Below, in pieces: positions 1-8,092 of a stretch of 46,865 nucleotides of DNA. Under the pieces are notes generated by a model. That model was not told where the DNA came from. It made no database searches and saw only the letters and a list, made by a program, of their open reading frames with translations. Both the position numbers and the translations under genes were made by a program. Positions within the stretch are counted from its first letter, which is position 1. Every line of letters begins with the position of its first letter. This stretch comes from CAYFUG01 sp964346295 (lineage in GTDB: Bacteria; Patescibacteriota; Minisyncoccia; Moranbacterales; DUUL01). The stretch spans positions 1-46,865 of the forward strand of contig CAYFUG010000012.1 of NCBI GenBank assembly GCA_964346295.1, in the 5' to 3' direction.

Positions 1-164
1 ACAATTTCAATAATTAACTCAAGGAAAGTTTAAACAACGCTGGACAATCTAACATCTTAGTTTAGAAACTTCTGATTTTTCATAGCTTCCTAACTAGGGA
101 AGGTCTGGATAGTTTTTTGTAATCAAGGAGATTGGAGGCCCGATAATAACTTAAAATAAATTTT

Positions 165-809
165 GTGCAAATTTTACCTGACGAAACTCAATTTAATTCA
201 GATCAATCAGCGGGGCAGGCTAACTCTGGTAAGCAAAAAATCTTAGTGGTAGATGATGCGGAAGGAATCCGCAATAGCTATGCTCAAGCCCTTAGAGAAG
301 GAGGATTTGAAGTTCTGGAATCTCAGGATGGAGTAGAGGGGCTGGAAACTGCCCTTAAAAACCCGGACTTGGCTCTAATTTTTACCGGTATTCAAATGCC
401 GCGTTTGGATGGTTTTGGTTTAGTGGAAGCTCTTAGGGAGCGCTCGGAGACTAACGAGATTCCAGTCGCCATTAATTCTCACTGGGGAAGAGAAGCGGAT
501 CAAGTTAGAGCTCAAGAATTGAGAGTGAGTGACTTTGTAATTCAAGGGATAACCTCACCAGAAGAGTTGGCGGAGCGTTTTAGAGCATTACTCAAAGAGA
601 AGAAGGAATATGTTTTGGAGGTAGCTTTTTCTCAGAAGGACGGCTTTCGATTCCTTTCGGAAGAGTTGAAATTGACTAGTGGCGGAGAATGTCAGTTTTG
701 TGGAGGGGATTTGGATCTTAAGGTGGCCTCTTTAGACCAGGCCGGGGCTTATTCTTTGGGGGTGATTTGTAATTCTTGTCGAAGAGAAGATCTTTCTTCT
801 CCGGAATAA
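165..809 (+). CDS. Degenerate response-regulator receiver with C-terminal zinc ribbon
   Basis: The 214-residue protein has a receiver-like (CheY) fold at about residues 24-143, starting with KQKILVVDD (acidic pair D30-D31). The strand that normally carries the phosphorylated aspartate reads IFTGIQMPRLDG, so G75 sits where aspartate is expected. The conserved lysine before the last helix is replaced (FVIQG, Q127), although S105 is kept. This suggests a pseudo-receiver that cannot be phosphorylated in the usual way. Residues 176-205 carry CxxC (C176, C179) and a second CxxC (C202, C205), a likely zinc ribbon. There is no DNA-binding output domain. The start is GTG, with no Shine-Dalgarno sequence at normal spacing. 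The partner and the process are unknown. Confidence 0.8.
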   Translation: MQILPDETQFNSDQSAGQANSGKQKILVVDDAEGIRNSYAQALREGGFEVLESQDGVEGLETALKNPDLALIFTGIQMPRLDGFGLVEALRERSETNEIPVAINSHWGREADQVRAQELRVSDFVIQGITSPEELAERFRALLKEKKEYVLEVAFSQKDGFRFLSEELKLTSGGECQFCGGDLDLKVASLDQAGAYSLGVICNSCRREDLSSPE

Positions 810-902
810 CTTTTTTGCGTAAGTAATTATCAATTGAGAGTAATTTCTAGGGGGTTGTTTAGCGGCTTTACTAAAGTCATTAACTTCTATATTATTAAAA
901 GT

Positions 903-1493
903 ATGGCAGAAGCAGATTATCAACATATTTATCGAAATTACAGTTTCTATGGAAAAAGGAAGGGTGAGGAGATCATCTTGCTTTTGCGGCGTCACTGGAT
1001 TATCCTTTTTTTGAAACTTTTCCCCTTGGTGATTGCCTTTGGATTAATTACTGCCGGTTTTTTTCTTGATTTTGGTTTCTTGGGGAGTTTTTTAGTGGGA
1101 CTGGATCGGGAGTTGTTTTATTTAGTGTATTCTTCTTTTGTTCTGTTTTTCTGGTTAATTACTTTTATTGTTTGGATTGATTATTATTTTGATGTCTGGG
1201 TGGTGACTGATCAGCGAATTATTAATATGGAGCAATTTGGTTTGTTTCGACGGGAAGTGAGTGAGTTAGAGCACAGCAAGATTCAAGATGTAACGGTAGA
1301 AATTCATGGGCTCTTGCCTACTTTGATTCGGTACGGGTATGTTCACATTCAAACGGCCGCGGAAAAATCTCGATTTATTTTCAAGCAAGTCCCTGATCCT
1401 CAGCGAGTAAGGATTATTATTATGAAGCTACAAGAGCGAGCTATCGCGGAGGACTTAAAGGAAGAGAGTTTGATCATGCGAGGAAAGGCCTAG
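903..1493 (+). CDS. Membrane protein with bacterial PH domain (bPH_2/DUF304 type)
   Basis: From the ATG at 903 the protein has 196 residues. Two hydrophobic segments (about 32-55 and 70-93) are followed directly by a bPH_2-like domain (about 95-175). That domain carries the family-typical VVTDQRIINMEQFGLFRREV and a following SKIQDV stretch. Such proteins are inner-membrane proteins with a cytoplasmic PH-like domain and no settled biochemical role. The frame opens upstream at a TTG (834), but the extra 23 residues do not look like part of the fold, so the ATG is preferred. It follows the receiver-like gene by about 90 bases and may share its transcript. Confidence 0.8.
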   Translation: MAEADYQHIYRNYSFYGKRKGEEIILLLRRHWIILFLKLFPLVIAFGLITAGFFLDFGFLGSFLVGLDRELFYLVYSSFVLFFWLITFIVWIDYYFDVWVVTDQRIINMEQFGLFRREVSELEHSKIQDVTVEIHGLLPTLIRYGYVHIQTAAEKSRFIFKQVPDPQRVRIIIMKLQERAIAEDLKEESLIMRGKA

Positions 1494-1556
1494 CCTGGTT
1501 TTTAGTTGGTAGTTCGTAGAATATTAGAGTTGTAGTGATTTGTTAATGGAAAAATC

Positions 1557-2255
1557 ATGGAGAGGTATCCCAATAAAATAAGAGAAGAGAGCAGACCTGA
1601 AGAAGGAAGGCTAGCTCGAGAGACTCGAGAGTTTCTCAAGGGGCTTTGTCGGGATTTTAAAGATCCTCAAAAGAGAATCAGAGAAATTCGAAAGAGACTT
1701 GATCTTTTTGATACCCCGGAAACAGATAGGGTGATTTCACAAGAAGCTTTGCAAGAAGTAAGGGCAGATGTAGAAAAGTGTGGAGAAGTTGAGAGTCCGG
1801 ATGCTTTTATAGAAGCAGCAATGAAGGCTTTAAGGTCTATAGTTGATATTGCCGAGAAGTACCCTAAAGAATTTGAAGTACTTCAAGGAGAGCTCATAAA
1901 CAGAGAGAGGCGTTATATTCCCTTGAATGACTTGGTTTCTTATGGAAAGTCTGGTGATAGAATTCATCTTCACCATACACCAGGAAGAACAAAGGGGGTT
2001 AAAGAAAAAATAACTACCTATAAATCAGCCCTGGAGAACTTAGCCAGAATTGTAAAAGAGGACCCCGAGATAAGGCAAGTAACTGCTACTTCTTGGATTG
2101 TGGGAGAGCATCCAGTTTTATTTTCCCGCTTTGGATTTACAATAAGTGGAGAGGTGACAAGTGAATTCAAGAAAAGGCATTTTCCCGGAGAAACTAGCTC
2201 AGTTATGGAGGCTATTATGAGCAGAGAAGATTTTTTGGAAAGATTCTTAAAATAA
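1557..2255 (+). CDS. Hypothetical charged soluble protein
   Basis: This 232-residue protein was not recognised. The first 60 residues are very rich in Arg, Lys and Glu and probably helical. The middle is helical, and the end contains a hydrophobic patch TSWIVGEHPVLFSRFGFTI that looks like the core of a small alpha/beta fold. There is no signal peptide or membrane segment. I have an impression of similar C-terminal patches in unannotated CPR proteins but cannot name a family. The start is ATG without a Shine-Dalgarno sequence. It lies just upstream of the duplicated atpC scrap. Confidence 0.6.
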   Translation: MERYPNKIREESRPEEGRLARETREFLKGLCRDFKDPQKRIREIRKRLDLFDTPETDRVISQEALQEVRADVEKCGEVESPDAFIEAAMKALRSIVDIAEKYPKEFEVLQGELINRERRYIPLNDLVSYGKSGDRIHLHHTPGRTKGVKEKITTYKSALENLARIVKEDPEIRQVTATSWIVGEHPVLFSRFGFTISGEVTSEFKKRHFPGETSSVMEAIMSREDFLERFLK

Positions 2256-2279
2256 CTTGTTTATTTTTATTTAGCCTTA

Positions 2280-2334
2280 ATGAAGATTAGTTTTAAAATT
2301 GTTACTCCTCAGCGAACAGTATTAGAAAAGAGGA
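2280..2334 (+). pseudogene. Duplicated 5' fragment of atpC
   Basis: Starting at the ATG at 2280, about 55 bases match the 5' end of the intact atpC at 3817 with a few substitutions. The scrap encodes MKISFKIVTPQRTVLEK, against MKINFKIVTPQRTVLEK in the real gene. The similarity then stops, and the frame ends at a TAA after three further codons (2340-2342). The short string atttagccttaa just before it recurs before the second lipoprotein gene (about 3026-3037). This is best read as the footprint of a tandem duplication or insertion that placed lipoprotein genes in front of atpC. Confidence 0.85.
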
Positions 2335-2419
2335 GTTTCTAAATCTTGAAAGCCTTAAAATGGCGTACTTGACAGAGGATGGTTCTTGGAAAGTTATTTA
2401 AAACTTAATTTTGATTAGA

Positions 2420-3016
2420 ATGAAAAAAGCAGTATTGTTTTTTAGTTTACTGGGAGTATTAGCTTTTAGTGGTTGTTGGAATAATACTCCTCAAGATGAT
2501 GCCTCTAGCTCTGATTTAATCAAGGGCATTGATGAGGAATTGGTTAATGATATTCCCCAGGAAGAAGCTGAAGGTTTTGAGGTGTCTTCTGGTGGCAGTG
2601 AATTAGAAAAAACCGATGTCGAAATGGCCGGGGAGGTCGTAGTTGATTTTTTTGAGAAACTTGAGGCCAAAGATTTTGAAGGTGGCTTAGAGATTTTTGA
2701 ACCAGAAGATTGGGAGGCGATGGCGAGTTTTTCTGCAGAGGAAGAGCAAGGCGACAAAGCAAAAGTTTTGGAGAATTATTGTGCTTCAGTAGGAACTTGT
2801 CTAAAGGCGAGAGTCTTGAAAGTGGAGGACCGATCGAACGGGGATTTTGAAGTGACAGTGAATCTCTTGAGTGAGGACGGAAGTAATTTTGTCTTAGGTC
2901 CTTGTTGCGGCGCTACTGAGGAAGAAATGTCGCCTCAGGAAGAGTTTAGTTTTCTCGTTAAAAAGACTTCCGAGGGTGATTTTGTAGTAGTTTCGGCGCC
3001 TCAATATCGGCCTTAA
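2420..3016 (+). CDS. Lipoprotein A, tandem paralogue with NTF2-like C-terminal region
   Basis: Starting at the ATG at 2420, the 198-residue protein begins MKKAVLFFSLLGVLAFSGC, a lipoprotein signal peptide with the lipid-accepting cysteine at residue 19. An in-frame TTG nine bases upstream adds only MIR and is less likely. An acidic linker (SSSDLIKGIDEE) follows. The C-terminal part (about 70-198) has a helical start, a CxxxxxxC pair and beta strands, which recalls NTF2/SnoaL-like folds; that is a guess. The first roughly 50 residues and their DNA are nearly identical to the next gene, while the C-terminal parts are unrelated. Lgt, encoded at 36784, would lipidate it. Confidence 0.8.
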   Translation: MKKAVLFFSLLGVLAFSGCWNNTPQDDASSSDLIKGIDEELVNDIPQEEAEGFEVSSGGSELEKTDVEMAGEVVVDFFEKLEAKDFEGGLEIFEPEDWEAMASFSAEEEQGDKAKVLENYCASVGTCLKARVLKVEDRSNGDFEVTVNLLSEDGSNFVLGPCCGATEEEMSPQEEFSFLVKKTSEGDFVVVSAPQYRP

Positions 3017-3057
3017 TTTTTTATATTTAGCCTTAAATTAAACATAATTTAAATGCA

Positions 3058-3798
3058 ATGAAGAAAACAATTCTATTCTTTAGCTTACTGGGAGTATTGG
3101 TTTTTAGTGGTTGTTGGAATAGTATTCCTCAGGATGAGGCTTCTAGCTCAGATTTAATCAAGGGCATTGATGAGGAAGTGGTCAATGATACTTCCCAGGA
3201 GGAGCCAAGCGTTTCTCAAGCACCTGAAGATGCTTCTTATTCTAGCGCTCAAAAGAAGGGATTTGAAATAATTTCCTTGAATGAAGAGTGGAACCTTTAC
3301 AAAAATTATGATCAGGGTTATCAAATTAAGGTGCCTAAAACGAGTGGCAAGGAAAGAGCTCCGGTTGAAATTGAGGTGGATGGTGAGGTTACTTACATTT
3401 ACGATATTCGGAACTTCAAATATATTGCGAAAGCGAAAAAAGAAAAAAGCAAATACGATAGGGCTAGTGGTTTCACTTATATTATTTTAGTTGAAGACGG
3501 GATTGATAGTGATCAGGAATTGGAGGGTTTTATTCAGAGGAACTTTGGTTATAAATGTAAATTAGGAGCAAAAAAATCTTCTTTCAATGAAGGAATTTTT
3601 GATGTTGGGTTGGATATGAGTGGTGCGGAATGGCAGACACTGGAGGGCTGCCGAGTCAATGGTGGCGTTGTAATTAAATATTCTCCTGAAAAAAATAAAG
3701 TTGCCACCTGGGGTCTAGGTCAAGACAGAAGCTTTATTGATACTAATGGTGCATTCTTGGATCAGAAGATCAATGATAGCTTTGAATTTATAAATTAA
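3058..3798 (+). CDS. Lipoprotein B, paralogue sharing the N-terminal cassette of lipoprotein A
   Basis: This 246-residue protein begins MKKTILFFSLLGVLVFSGC, with the lipobox cysteine at residue 19. It shares the SGCWN motif and the acidic linker with lipoprotein A. From about residue 60 it differs: the middle reads as a small beta-rich domain (WNLYKNYDQGYQIKVPK), seen as a general theme in CPR lipoproteins such as the gene at 28011. The function is unknown. It is likely anchored on the outer face of the cytoplasmic membrane. There is no Shine-Dalgarno sequence before the ATG, only AT-rich sequence. It ends 18 bases before atpC and may be cotranscribed with it. Confidence 0.8.
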   Translation: MKKTILFFSLLGVLVFSGCWNSIPQDEASSSDLIKGIDEEVVNDTSQEEPSVSQAPEDASYSSAQKKGFEIISLNEEWNLYKNYDQGYQIKVPKTSGKERAPVEIEVDGEVTYIYDIRNFKYIAKAKKEKSKYDRASGFTYIILVEDGIDSDQELEGFIQRNFGYKCKLGAKKSSFNEGIFDVGLDMSGAEWQTLEGCRVNGGVVIKYSPEKNKVATWGLGQDRSFIDTNGAFLDQKINDSFEFIN

Positions 3799-3816
3799 GT
3801 TTCCAATTCAAATAAC

Positions 3817-4245
3817 ATGAAAATTAATTTTAAAATTGTTACTCCTCAGCGAACAGTGCTGGAGAAGGAGGTGGATCAGGTGAGTATTCCTACCAAAGTA
3901 GGAGAGGTAACTTTGCTGCCTAATCATATTGACTACATTACTTTGATTGCCCCGGGGATTGTAGAGGCGAAAAATGATTCCGAGCTAACCTCTATGACAA
4001 TTTCGGAGGGATTCTTGGAATTTCATGACAACGAGTTGACTGTTTTGGCTAATACCGCCGAAAAGGCAGAGGAGATTGATCTGGTGCGAGCCGAAGAAGC
4101 TAGAAATCGAGCGGAAAAAATGATTCAAGAAAAAACCCGTTTACTCAACGAAGAGCAGTACGCAGCGGTAATTTCTCGAGTAGAGAAACAAACTGCTCGA
4201 GTAAAGCTAGCGAAGCGTTATCACCCGCGGACCTCTCGTCGTTAG
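3817..4245 (+). CDS. atpC: F1 ATP synthase epsilon subunit
   Basis: This 142-residue protein matches the epsilon subunit. The N-terminal beta-sandwich contains KINFKIVTPQRTVLEKEVDQV and the typical GEVTLLPNH turn (about residues 28-36). A C-terminal helical hairpin (about 88-138) is rich in AEEARNRAEK. Epsilon sits at the base of the central stalk of F1 and restrains ATP hydrolysis. The length is normal for the family. No other atp gene is adjacent, whereas atpC usually follows atpD, so it is detached from the operon here. The 5' 55 bases have a decayed second copy at 2280. Confidence 0.93.
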   Translation: MKINFKIVTPQRTVLEKEVDQVSIPTKVGEVTLLPNHIDYITLIAPGIVEAKNDSELTSMTISEGFLEFHDNELTVLANTAEKAEEIDLVRAEEARNRAEKMIQEKTRLLNEEQYAAVISRVEKQTARVKLAKRYHPRTSRR

Positions 4246-4270
4246 TGGGGGAGAGCAAGTTTCGAAAGTT

Positions 4271-4338
4271 CTAGAAATAGGCTCCCGGGCTTTTCTAGTG
4301 AGATAGCTTGGTGGGACAGCAACTCTTCCTGAGTCCCA
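4271..4338 (+). other. Two hairpins in the atpC-rhodanese gap
   Basis: Two inverted repeats lie between atpC and the rhodanese gene: CTAGAAA (4271-4277) with TTTCTAG (4292-4298), and TGGGAC (4312-4317) with GTCCCA (4333-4338). Neither is followed by a run of T, so they are not convincing intrinsic terminators. They may be RNA stability or processing elements. Confidence 0.4.
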
Positions 4339-4378
4339 TAAGGCCTGAAATAATTAAAAATCCTCGGAAAGGAAAAGC

Positions 4379-4693
4379 ATGCTAATTTCACCAGATCAGT
4401 TGAATAAATTGATTCAGGAGCAACCAGAAATACCGCTCTTGGACGTGCGAGAAGAGTTTGAGTTTCAATTTGGTCATTTACCAGGAGCGCAATTAGTGCC
4501 TACTTCTAATTTTTGGGAAGAGTTTAAGCAGTTAAATCTTCCTAAAGAGCAAGAGTTTGTTGTTTATTGTCGAACTGCTTCTCGAAGTGGGATGATTACC
4601 CGGCAATTGGAGCAGCAAGGATGGGCTAAGGTATGTGACTTAGCAGGAGGGATTCTTAATTGGCAGCGGCAGGGGTTGACGGTAGAGAGATAA
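4379..4693 (+). CDS. Rhodanese-domain protein
   Basis: This is a single rhodanese domain of 104 residues, the size of stand-alone GlpE/PspE-type enzymes. It has the N-terminal LLDVREEFEFQFGHLPGA motif and the active-site loop VYCRTASRS with catalytic C64, then the C-terminal LAGGILNWQRQG. The family moves sulfane sulfur from thiosulfate or persulfides to thiol acceptors. No signal peptide is seen, so it is cytoplasmic. It is one of the few genes here with a good Shine-Dalgarno sequence (GGAAAGG about 8 bases before the ATG). The physiological acceptor cannot be told from the neighbours. Confidence 0.92.
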   Translation: MLISPDQLNKLIQEQPEIPLLDVREEFEFQFGHLPGAQLVPTSNFWEEFKQLNLPKEQEFVVYCRTASRSGMITRQLEQQGWAKVCDLAGGILNWQRQGLTVER

Positions 4694-4706
4694 TTTTATT
4701 TCATTA

Positions 4707-5195
4707 ATGGATAAAATGGATAGATTTGACGAAAAAATGCTTGCTGGAAAAAGTCCTTTGATTAGGGAGGCGGAAGAGTTCTTGAGAGAGGCGAGTCTCC
4801 AGGATACAGAAAATATTGTGGGAACTCCTAAATGGGAGGGGGAGGATGGAGAACTGAAAAGGATTGAGAAAAGAAAAGATTTAGTCAAAAAAGCCTTTGC
4901 TTTAAAGGAGAAAATTTTAAGTTCTTTGGAGGCAGAGCAAGCTTCTTCAGAAATTCAGCAACTAAATGAATTCATTGGCAAACATAACTTGCGAGTGTTT
5001 GCTTTTCTGGAGCTGGTGGATGAATTAGAGAAAAATCTCAGGGAGGGCAGCGAAGAAGAGAAAGAAAAGGCTAGGAAGAAGTTGGCTAATAGTCAATATT
5101 TTATGAAAAACTACCAACCCACCCAAGAAGAGCCTGAGACGTCTCGAGCCCGGAGTGAGCTGATTGAAAAACTGGAGAAATTAAAAGAATTGTAG
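4707..5195 (+). CDS. Hypothetical helical charged protein
   Basis: This 162-residue protein is very rich in Glu, Lys and Leu and predicted to be mostly alpha helix, with coiled-coil-like stretches at about 60-110 and 145-162 (ARSELIEKLEKLKEL). No signal peptide, membrane segment or catalytic motif is visible. The ATG at 4707 follows the rhodanese gene by 13 bases, suggesting cotranscription. A second in-frame ATG lies three codons in. The family was not recognised. Confidence 0.6.
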   Translation: MDKMDRFDEKMLAGKSPLIREAEEFLREASLQDTENIVGTPKWEGEDGELKRIEKRKDLVKKAFALKEKILSSLEAEQASSEIQQLNEFIGKHNLRVFAFLELVDELEKNLREGSEEEKEKARKKLANSQYFMKNYQPTQEEPETSRARSELIEKLEKLKEL

Positions 5196-5268
5196 GGATT
5201 GTGATTAGTTTAGTAGGAAGGGAGTCTTTAGGAAGGTTTAATTTATTTTTAATTTAGCTACCAGGCGG

Positions 5269-6327
5269 ATGAAGTTTTTAGATAATTTATTTGGCAAAAT
5301 CTCTAAGGATATTGGAATTGACCTGGGAACGGCCAATACTTTGGTTTACGTAAAAGGACGGGGTATTGTAATCAATGAGCCTTCTGTAGTGGCTGTCAAT
5401 AACAAAACCGGCCAAATTTTAGCGATTGGAAAGGTTGCCAAAGAGATGGTAGGGAAGACTCCCGGGCATATTTCTGTTAATCGCCCCTTGGTAGACGGGG
5501 TGGTTTCTGATTTCGAAAGTACTGAAATGATGCTCAAGTATTTTATAGAAAAGGTCCATCGAGATTCATTTGCTCTTCTCCCTCGACCCCGGGTTGTAGT
5601 GGGGATTCCCGCCGATGTTACGGAGGTGGAAAAAAGAGCGGTAATTGATGCTGCCATGAGCGCGGGAGCGCGGGAGGCTTATTTAATCGATGAACCCATG
5701 GCGGCAGCTGTAGGTGCTCGACTTCCGGTTCATGAAGCGGCTGGTAGCATGATTGTCGATATTGGAGGAGGGACTACGGAAATCGCCATCATTTCTTTGG
5801 GAGGAGTAGTTTCGGCTCGTAGTTTGCGAGTGGCGGGAGATGAAATGAATGAGGATATCGTGAGATTTGCTAGGGATCGGTATAATTTACTTTTGGGAGA
5901 AAAGACCGCCGAAGATATCAAACTTAAAATTGGTAACGCCTATCATAGTGAGCAAAAAGTAACTTCAGTGCTGCGGGGCCGAGATATTATTAGTGGATTA
6001 CCCAAAGAAGTGGAGGTTTCTAATCGAGATATTCGAGAAGCCCTGTCTCGCTCTTTGAAAATCATTGTTAATTCCATTAAGGCTGTGATTGAGGAGACCC
6101 CTCCGGAATTAGTGAGTGATATTATGCAACGAGGGATTATTTTGGCAGGTGGTGGTGGTTTACTTCAAGACCTAGATAAGCTGATTGCTGAACAGACGGA
6201 AATGCCGGTTTGGCGAATGGAAGATCCCCTAACGGCGGTGGTGCGAGGAACCGGAATTATTCTGGAAGATCTGGATCGTTTGAAGGGTGTTTTGACGGAC
6301 GCGGGAATGGATCGGAGATTGCGGTGA
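5269..6327 (+). CDS. mreB: Rod-shape actin homologue MreB
   Basis: This 352-residue protein is clearly MreB. It has the actin-family phosphate-1 motif GIDLGTANTLVYVKG (residues 16-30), phosphate-2 motif VDIGGGTTEIAI (around 163-174), and adenosine motif GIILAGGGGLLQDLD (around 288-302). The N-terminal KFLDNLFGKISKDIG resembles the membrane-binding amphipathic helix of other MreBs. It polymerises under the membrane and guides wall elongation. mreC, mreD and rodA are not adjacent. A partial Shine-Dalgarno sequence (AGGCGG) lies directly before the ATG, closer than the usual spacing. Confidence 0.97.
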   Translation: MKFLDNLFGKISKDIGIDLGTANTLVYVKGRGIVINEPSVVAVNNKTGQILAIGKVAKEMVGKTPGHISVNRPLVDGVVSDFESTEMMLKYFIEKVHRDSFALLPRPRVVVGIPADVTEVEKRAVIDAAMSAGAREAYLIDEPMAAAVGARLPVHEAAGSMIVDIGGGTTEIAIISLGGVVSARSLRVAGDEMNEDIVRFARDRYNLLLGEKTAEDIKLKIGNAYHSEQKVTSVLRGRDIISGLPKEVEVSNRDIREALSRSLKIIVNSIKAVIEETPPELVSDIMQRGIILAGGGGLLQDLDKLIAEQTEMPVWRMEDPLTAVVRGTGIILEDLDRLKGVLTDAGMDRRLR

Positions 6328-6366
6328 GGAGCTGGGCTTTCTGTTTCGAGGGATTTTTACAGCTCC
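6328..6366 (+). terminator. Possible terminator hairpin after mreB
   Basis: GGAGCTG (6328-6334), starting right after the mreB stop, is the exact reverse complement of CAGCTCC (6360-6366). The loop is 25 bases long and only a short TTT follows, so this is a weak intrinsic terminator at best. Confidence 0.35.
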
Positions 6367-6445
6367 TTTGGATTTGAAATTTATGATGTATAAGGCTCTA
6401 TTGGATAAGAAGAGGAGAAAAGAATTGCAAAAGATAATTTTCGAT

Positions 6446-6655
6446 AATGGGCGGCGCTTATCCGACGTTTTCTAAGACAAAAGTTTACTTTTGGATTGGA
6501 AAATGTAGCGAAGCGACGGATAAGCGTCAGTTGTGCGATGTCGTGAAGCGAAAGCGAGCGACGAGCTCAACTGACGTCTAGCGACGCCCATTGTGCAAAA
6601 AGGAGCGAGCGGTTCCGACCGAAAGGGAGGAATGAGCGAGCGATTTTGCACAATG
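6446..6655. other. Four-stem structured intergenic element
   Basis: This stretch is built of nested and adjacent inverted repeats. Stem 1 pairs AATGGGCGGCGC (6446-6457) with GCGACGCCCATT (6581-6592), 11 of 12 positions. Inside it, stem 2 pairs CGCTTATCCG (6455-6464) with CGGATAAGCG (6517-6526), enclosing the perfect hairpin CAAAAG-TTTA-CTTTTG (6478-6493). Stem 3 pairs CGTCAGTTGTGC (6525-6536) with 6565-6576, 11 of 12, and contains a GAAA-capped GC step. Stem 4 pairs CATTGTGCAAAA (6589-6600) perfectly with 6644-6655 and contains two copies of GAGCGAGCG. It is unusually GC-rich and regular for this genome. It could be a structured RNA or a palindromic repeat. No gene overlaps it except a 30-codon ORF that I do not credit. 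Confidence 0.65.
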
Positions 6656-6754
6656 ATTTATTAGGCGGACAAAGATAGTTCAAAATCTAAAATCAAAAAA
6701 CGACAAGGCATGGTTTAGGATTGCCTTGAGGGGAGAATAAAATAAAATAGCCAA

Positions 6755-8029
6755 ATGAAACCAAAAACCAGAAAAATCTTTTCTCGGATCGGGGCGGCTT
6801 TGATGCTGGGTTTGAGTTTATTTAGTTTTGGGATGACTCTTAAGGGGCAAGGAAAATCTCGACCCAAAAAGGCCAAGAACATTCGTTTCAAGGAGCAAGA
6901 AAAACTTCAGCAAGAACAGCAACAAATTGCCGATGTAGCAGAGCAGGAAGCGTTGGCAGTACTCGAAGAAGCTCAGACCAGTGAAAGTCAGGAACAACAA
7001 GAGCATCAGCGACAAGCCCAACAAGAACAACAGACTCTATTTGAAAAGGTGCTTCGCTATGGAGTGGTAGGGGTTTGGGCGGTTTCGGCCACTCTCTTTT
7101 TTACTTCGGCTATCTTTAATAAGCCCTTTGGGCTAGGAAAAGCCGCGTTGTCTTTGTTGCCAGGTAATCCTCATACCGCTATTATCAACCTTCAAGCGGA
7201 GAAGTCTTATTATCAAGAAGGAGATTCTATTGAATTGCAGGCTTGGATTAATAGCAATGGCGAGCCTCTAGAGTTTGTGAAATTGTTTTTAATTTTTGAT
7301 CCGGAAAAAGTCGAGTTTAATAACTTTAAAATTAGAGAATCCGCCTTTGATTTAATTGCGGAAAGAAAAATTGACTCAGAAAAAGGCACGGTAATGTTAG
7401 CTCTTAGAAAATCCCAAGGAGTTTTAACAGCAGAAAATCAAAAGATCGCTTCTTTCTATTTTCGAGCTAAAGAGAAGACCGCGGAAACTCCCGTGGCTTT
7501 AAGTTGGGAGAATTCTTTGGCAGTTAAGGATGAGGTAAAAGGTGATTCCAGTTACAATATCCTAGGAAAAACTGTTCAGGCTAATTTTAAAATTATCCCT
7601 AATACCAATTGGCAAGTAGCTTGCCGGTCTTTTTCCCTAGCTCAAATATTAGAAAGAAAGGAGTGGGAGCGGCTCATCAAGGGGTCTCCTCTTGATGAAA
7701 AAAGTGATTGGGTTCAATTAGAAGAGATCCCCGGAGCATTTTTGTGTGGATACACCGATAATCGACTAATTCTTTTGCTTAGCTTTCCTCAGGAAGAGGG
7801 TTTCTATTCGGGATTAGAATTGCGGTTGGGTGCCGAAAAGCAAAAAAAGCAATTCTCAGAGCGGTTAGATGAGTGGCAAGAAGGTCAGCGTCAGTATCTG
7901 CTTTTTTCTTTTAATCGCCTAGAAGACAAAAATCTTCAAGAGGTTCAAATTAATTTTTTCAATAAAGACAATAACAAGGAAAGTTGGCCTTCGACAGGTA
8001 GAGCTAGATTAATTTTGGAGCAAGACTAG
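6755..8029 (+). CDS. Membrane-anchored protein with cohesin-like domain
   Basis: This 424-residue protein has a hydrophobic segment near the N-terminus (about 10-28), a Gln/Glu-rich coiled-coil-like stretch (about 44-97) and a second membrane segment (about 101-122). A domain at about 143-280 looks like a cohesin/carbohydrate-binding fold: NLQAEKSYYQEGDSIELQAW, then FVKLFLIFDPEKVEF and IASFYFRAKEK, the usual cohesin landmarks. The rest (290-424) is beta-rich and unassigned. The domain would lie outside the cell. The adjacent sortase gene suggests a joint role in surface assembly, but no LPXTG-type sorting signal is evident. The ATG has no Shine-Dalgarno sequence. Confidence 0.7.
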   Translation: MKPKTRKIFSRIGAALMLGLSLFSFGMTLKGQGKSRPKKAKNIRFKEQEKLQQEQQQIADVAEQEALAVLEEAQTSESQEQQEHQRQAQQEQQTLFEKVLRYGVVGVWAVSATLFFTSAIFNKPFGLGKAALSLLPGNPHTAIINLQAEKSYYQEGDSIELQAWINSNGEPLEFVKLFLIFDPEKVEFNNFKIRESAFDLIAERKIDSEKGTVMLALRKSQGVLTAENQKIASFYFRAKEKTAETPVALSWENSLAVKDEVKGDSSYNILGKTVQANFKIIPNTNWQVACRSFSLAQILERKEWERLIKGSPLDEKSDWVQLEEIPGAFLCGYTDNRLILLLSFPQEEGFYSGLELRLGAEKQKKQFSERLDEWQEGQRQYLLFSFNRLEDKNLQEVQINFFNKDNNKESWPSTGRARLILEQD

Positions 8030-8092
8030 CAACATCAATTATCCAAGAATCAAAGTTATTCAAAGAAGCTTGCATTAGTATTTTAAAGCGAA

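Noticed and set aside
6383..6475. Thirty-codon ORF (MMYKALLDKKRRKELQ...) running into the structured element after mreB.
   Set aside because: It is short, overlaps the palindromic stems, has no ribosome site and no recognisable similarity.
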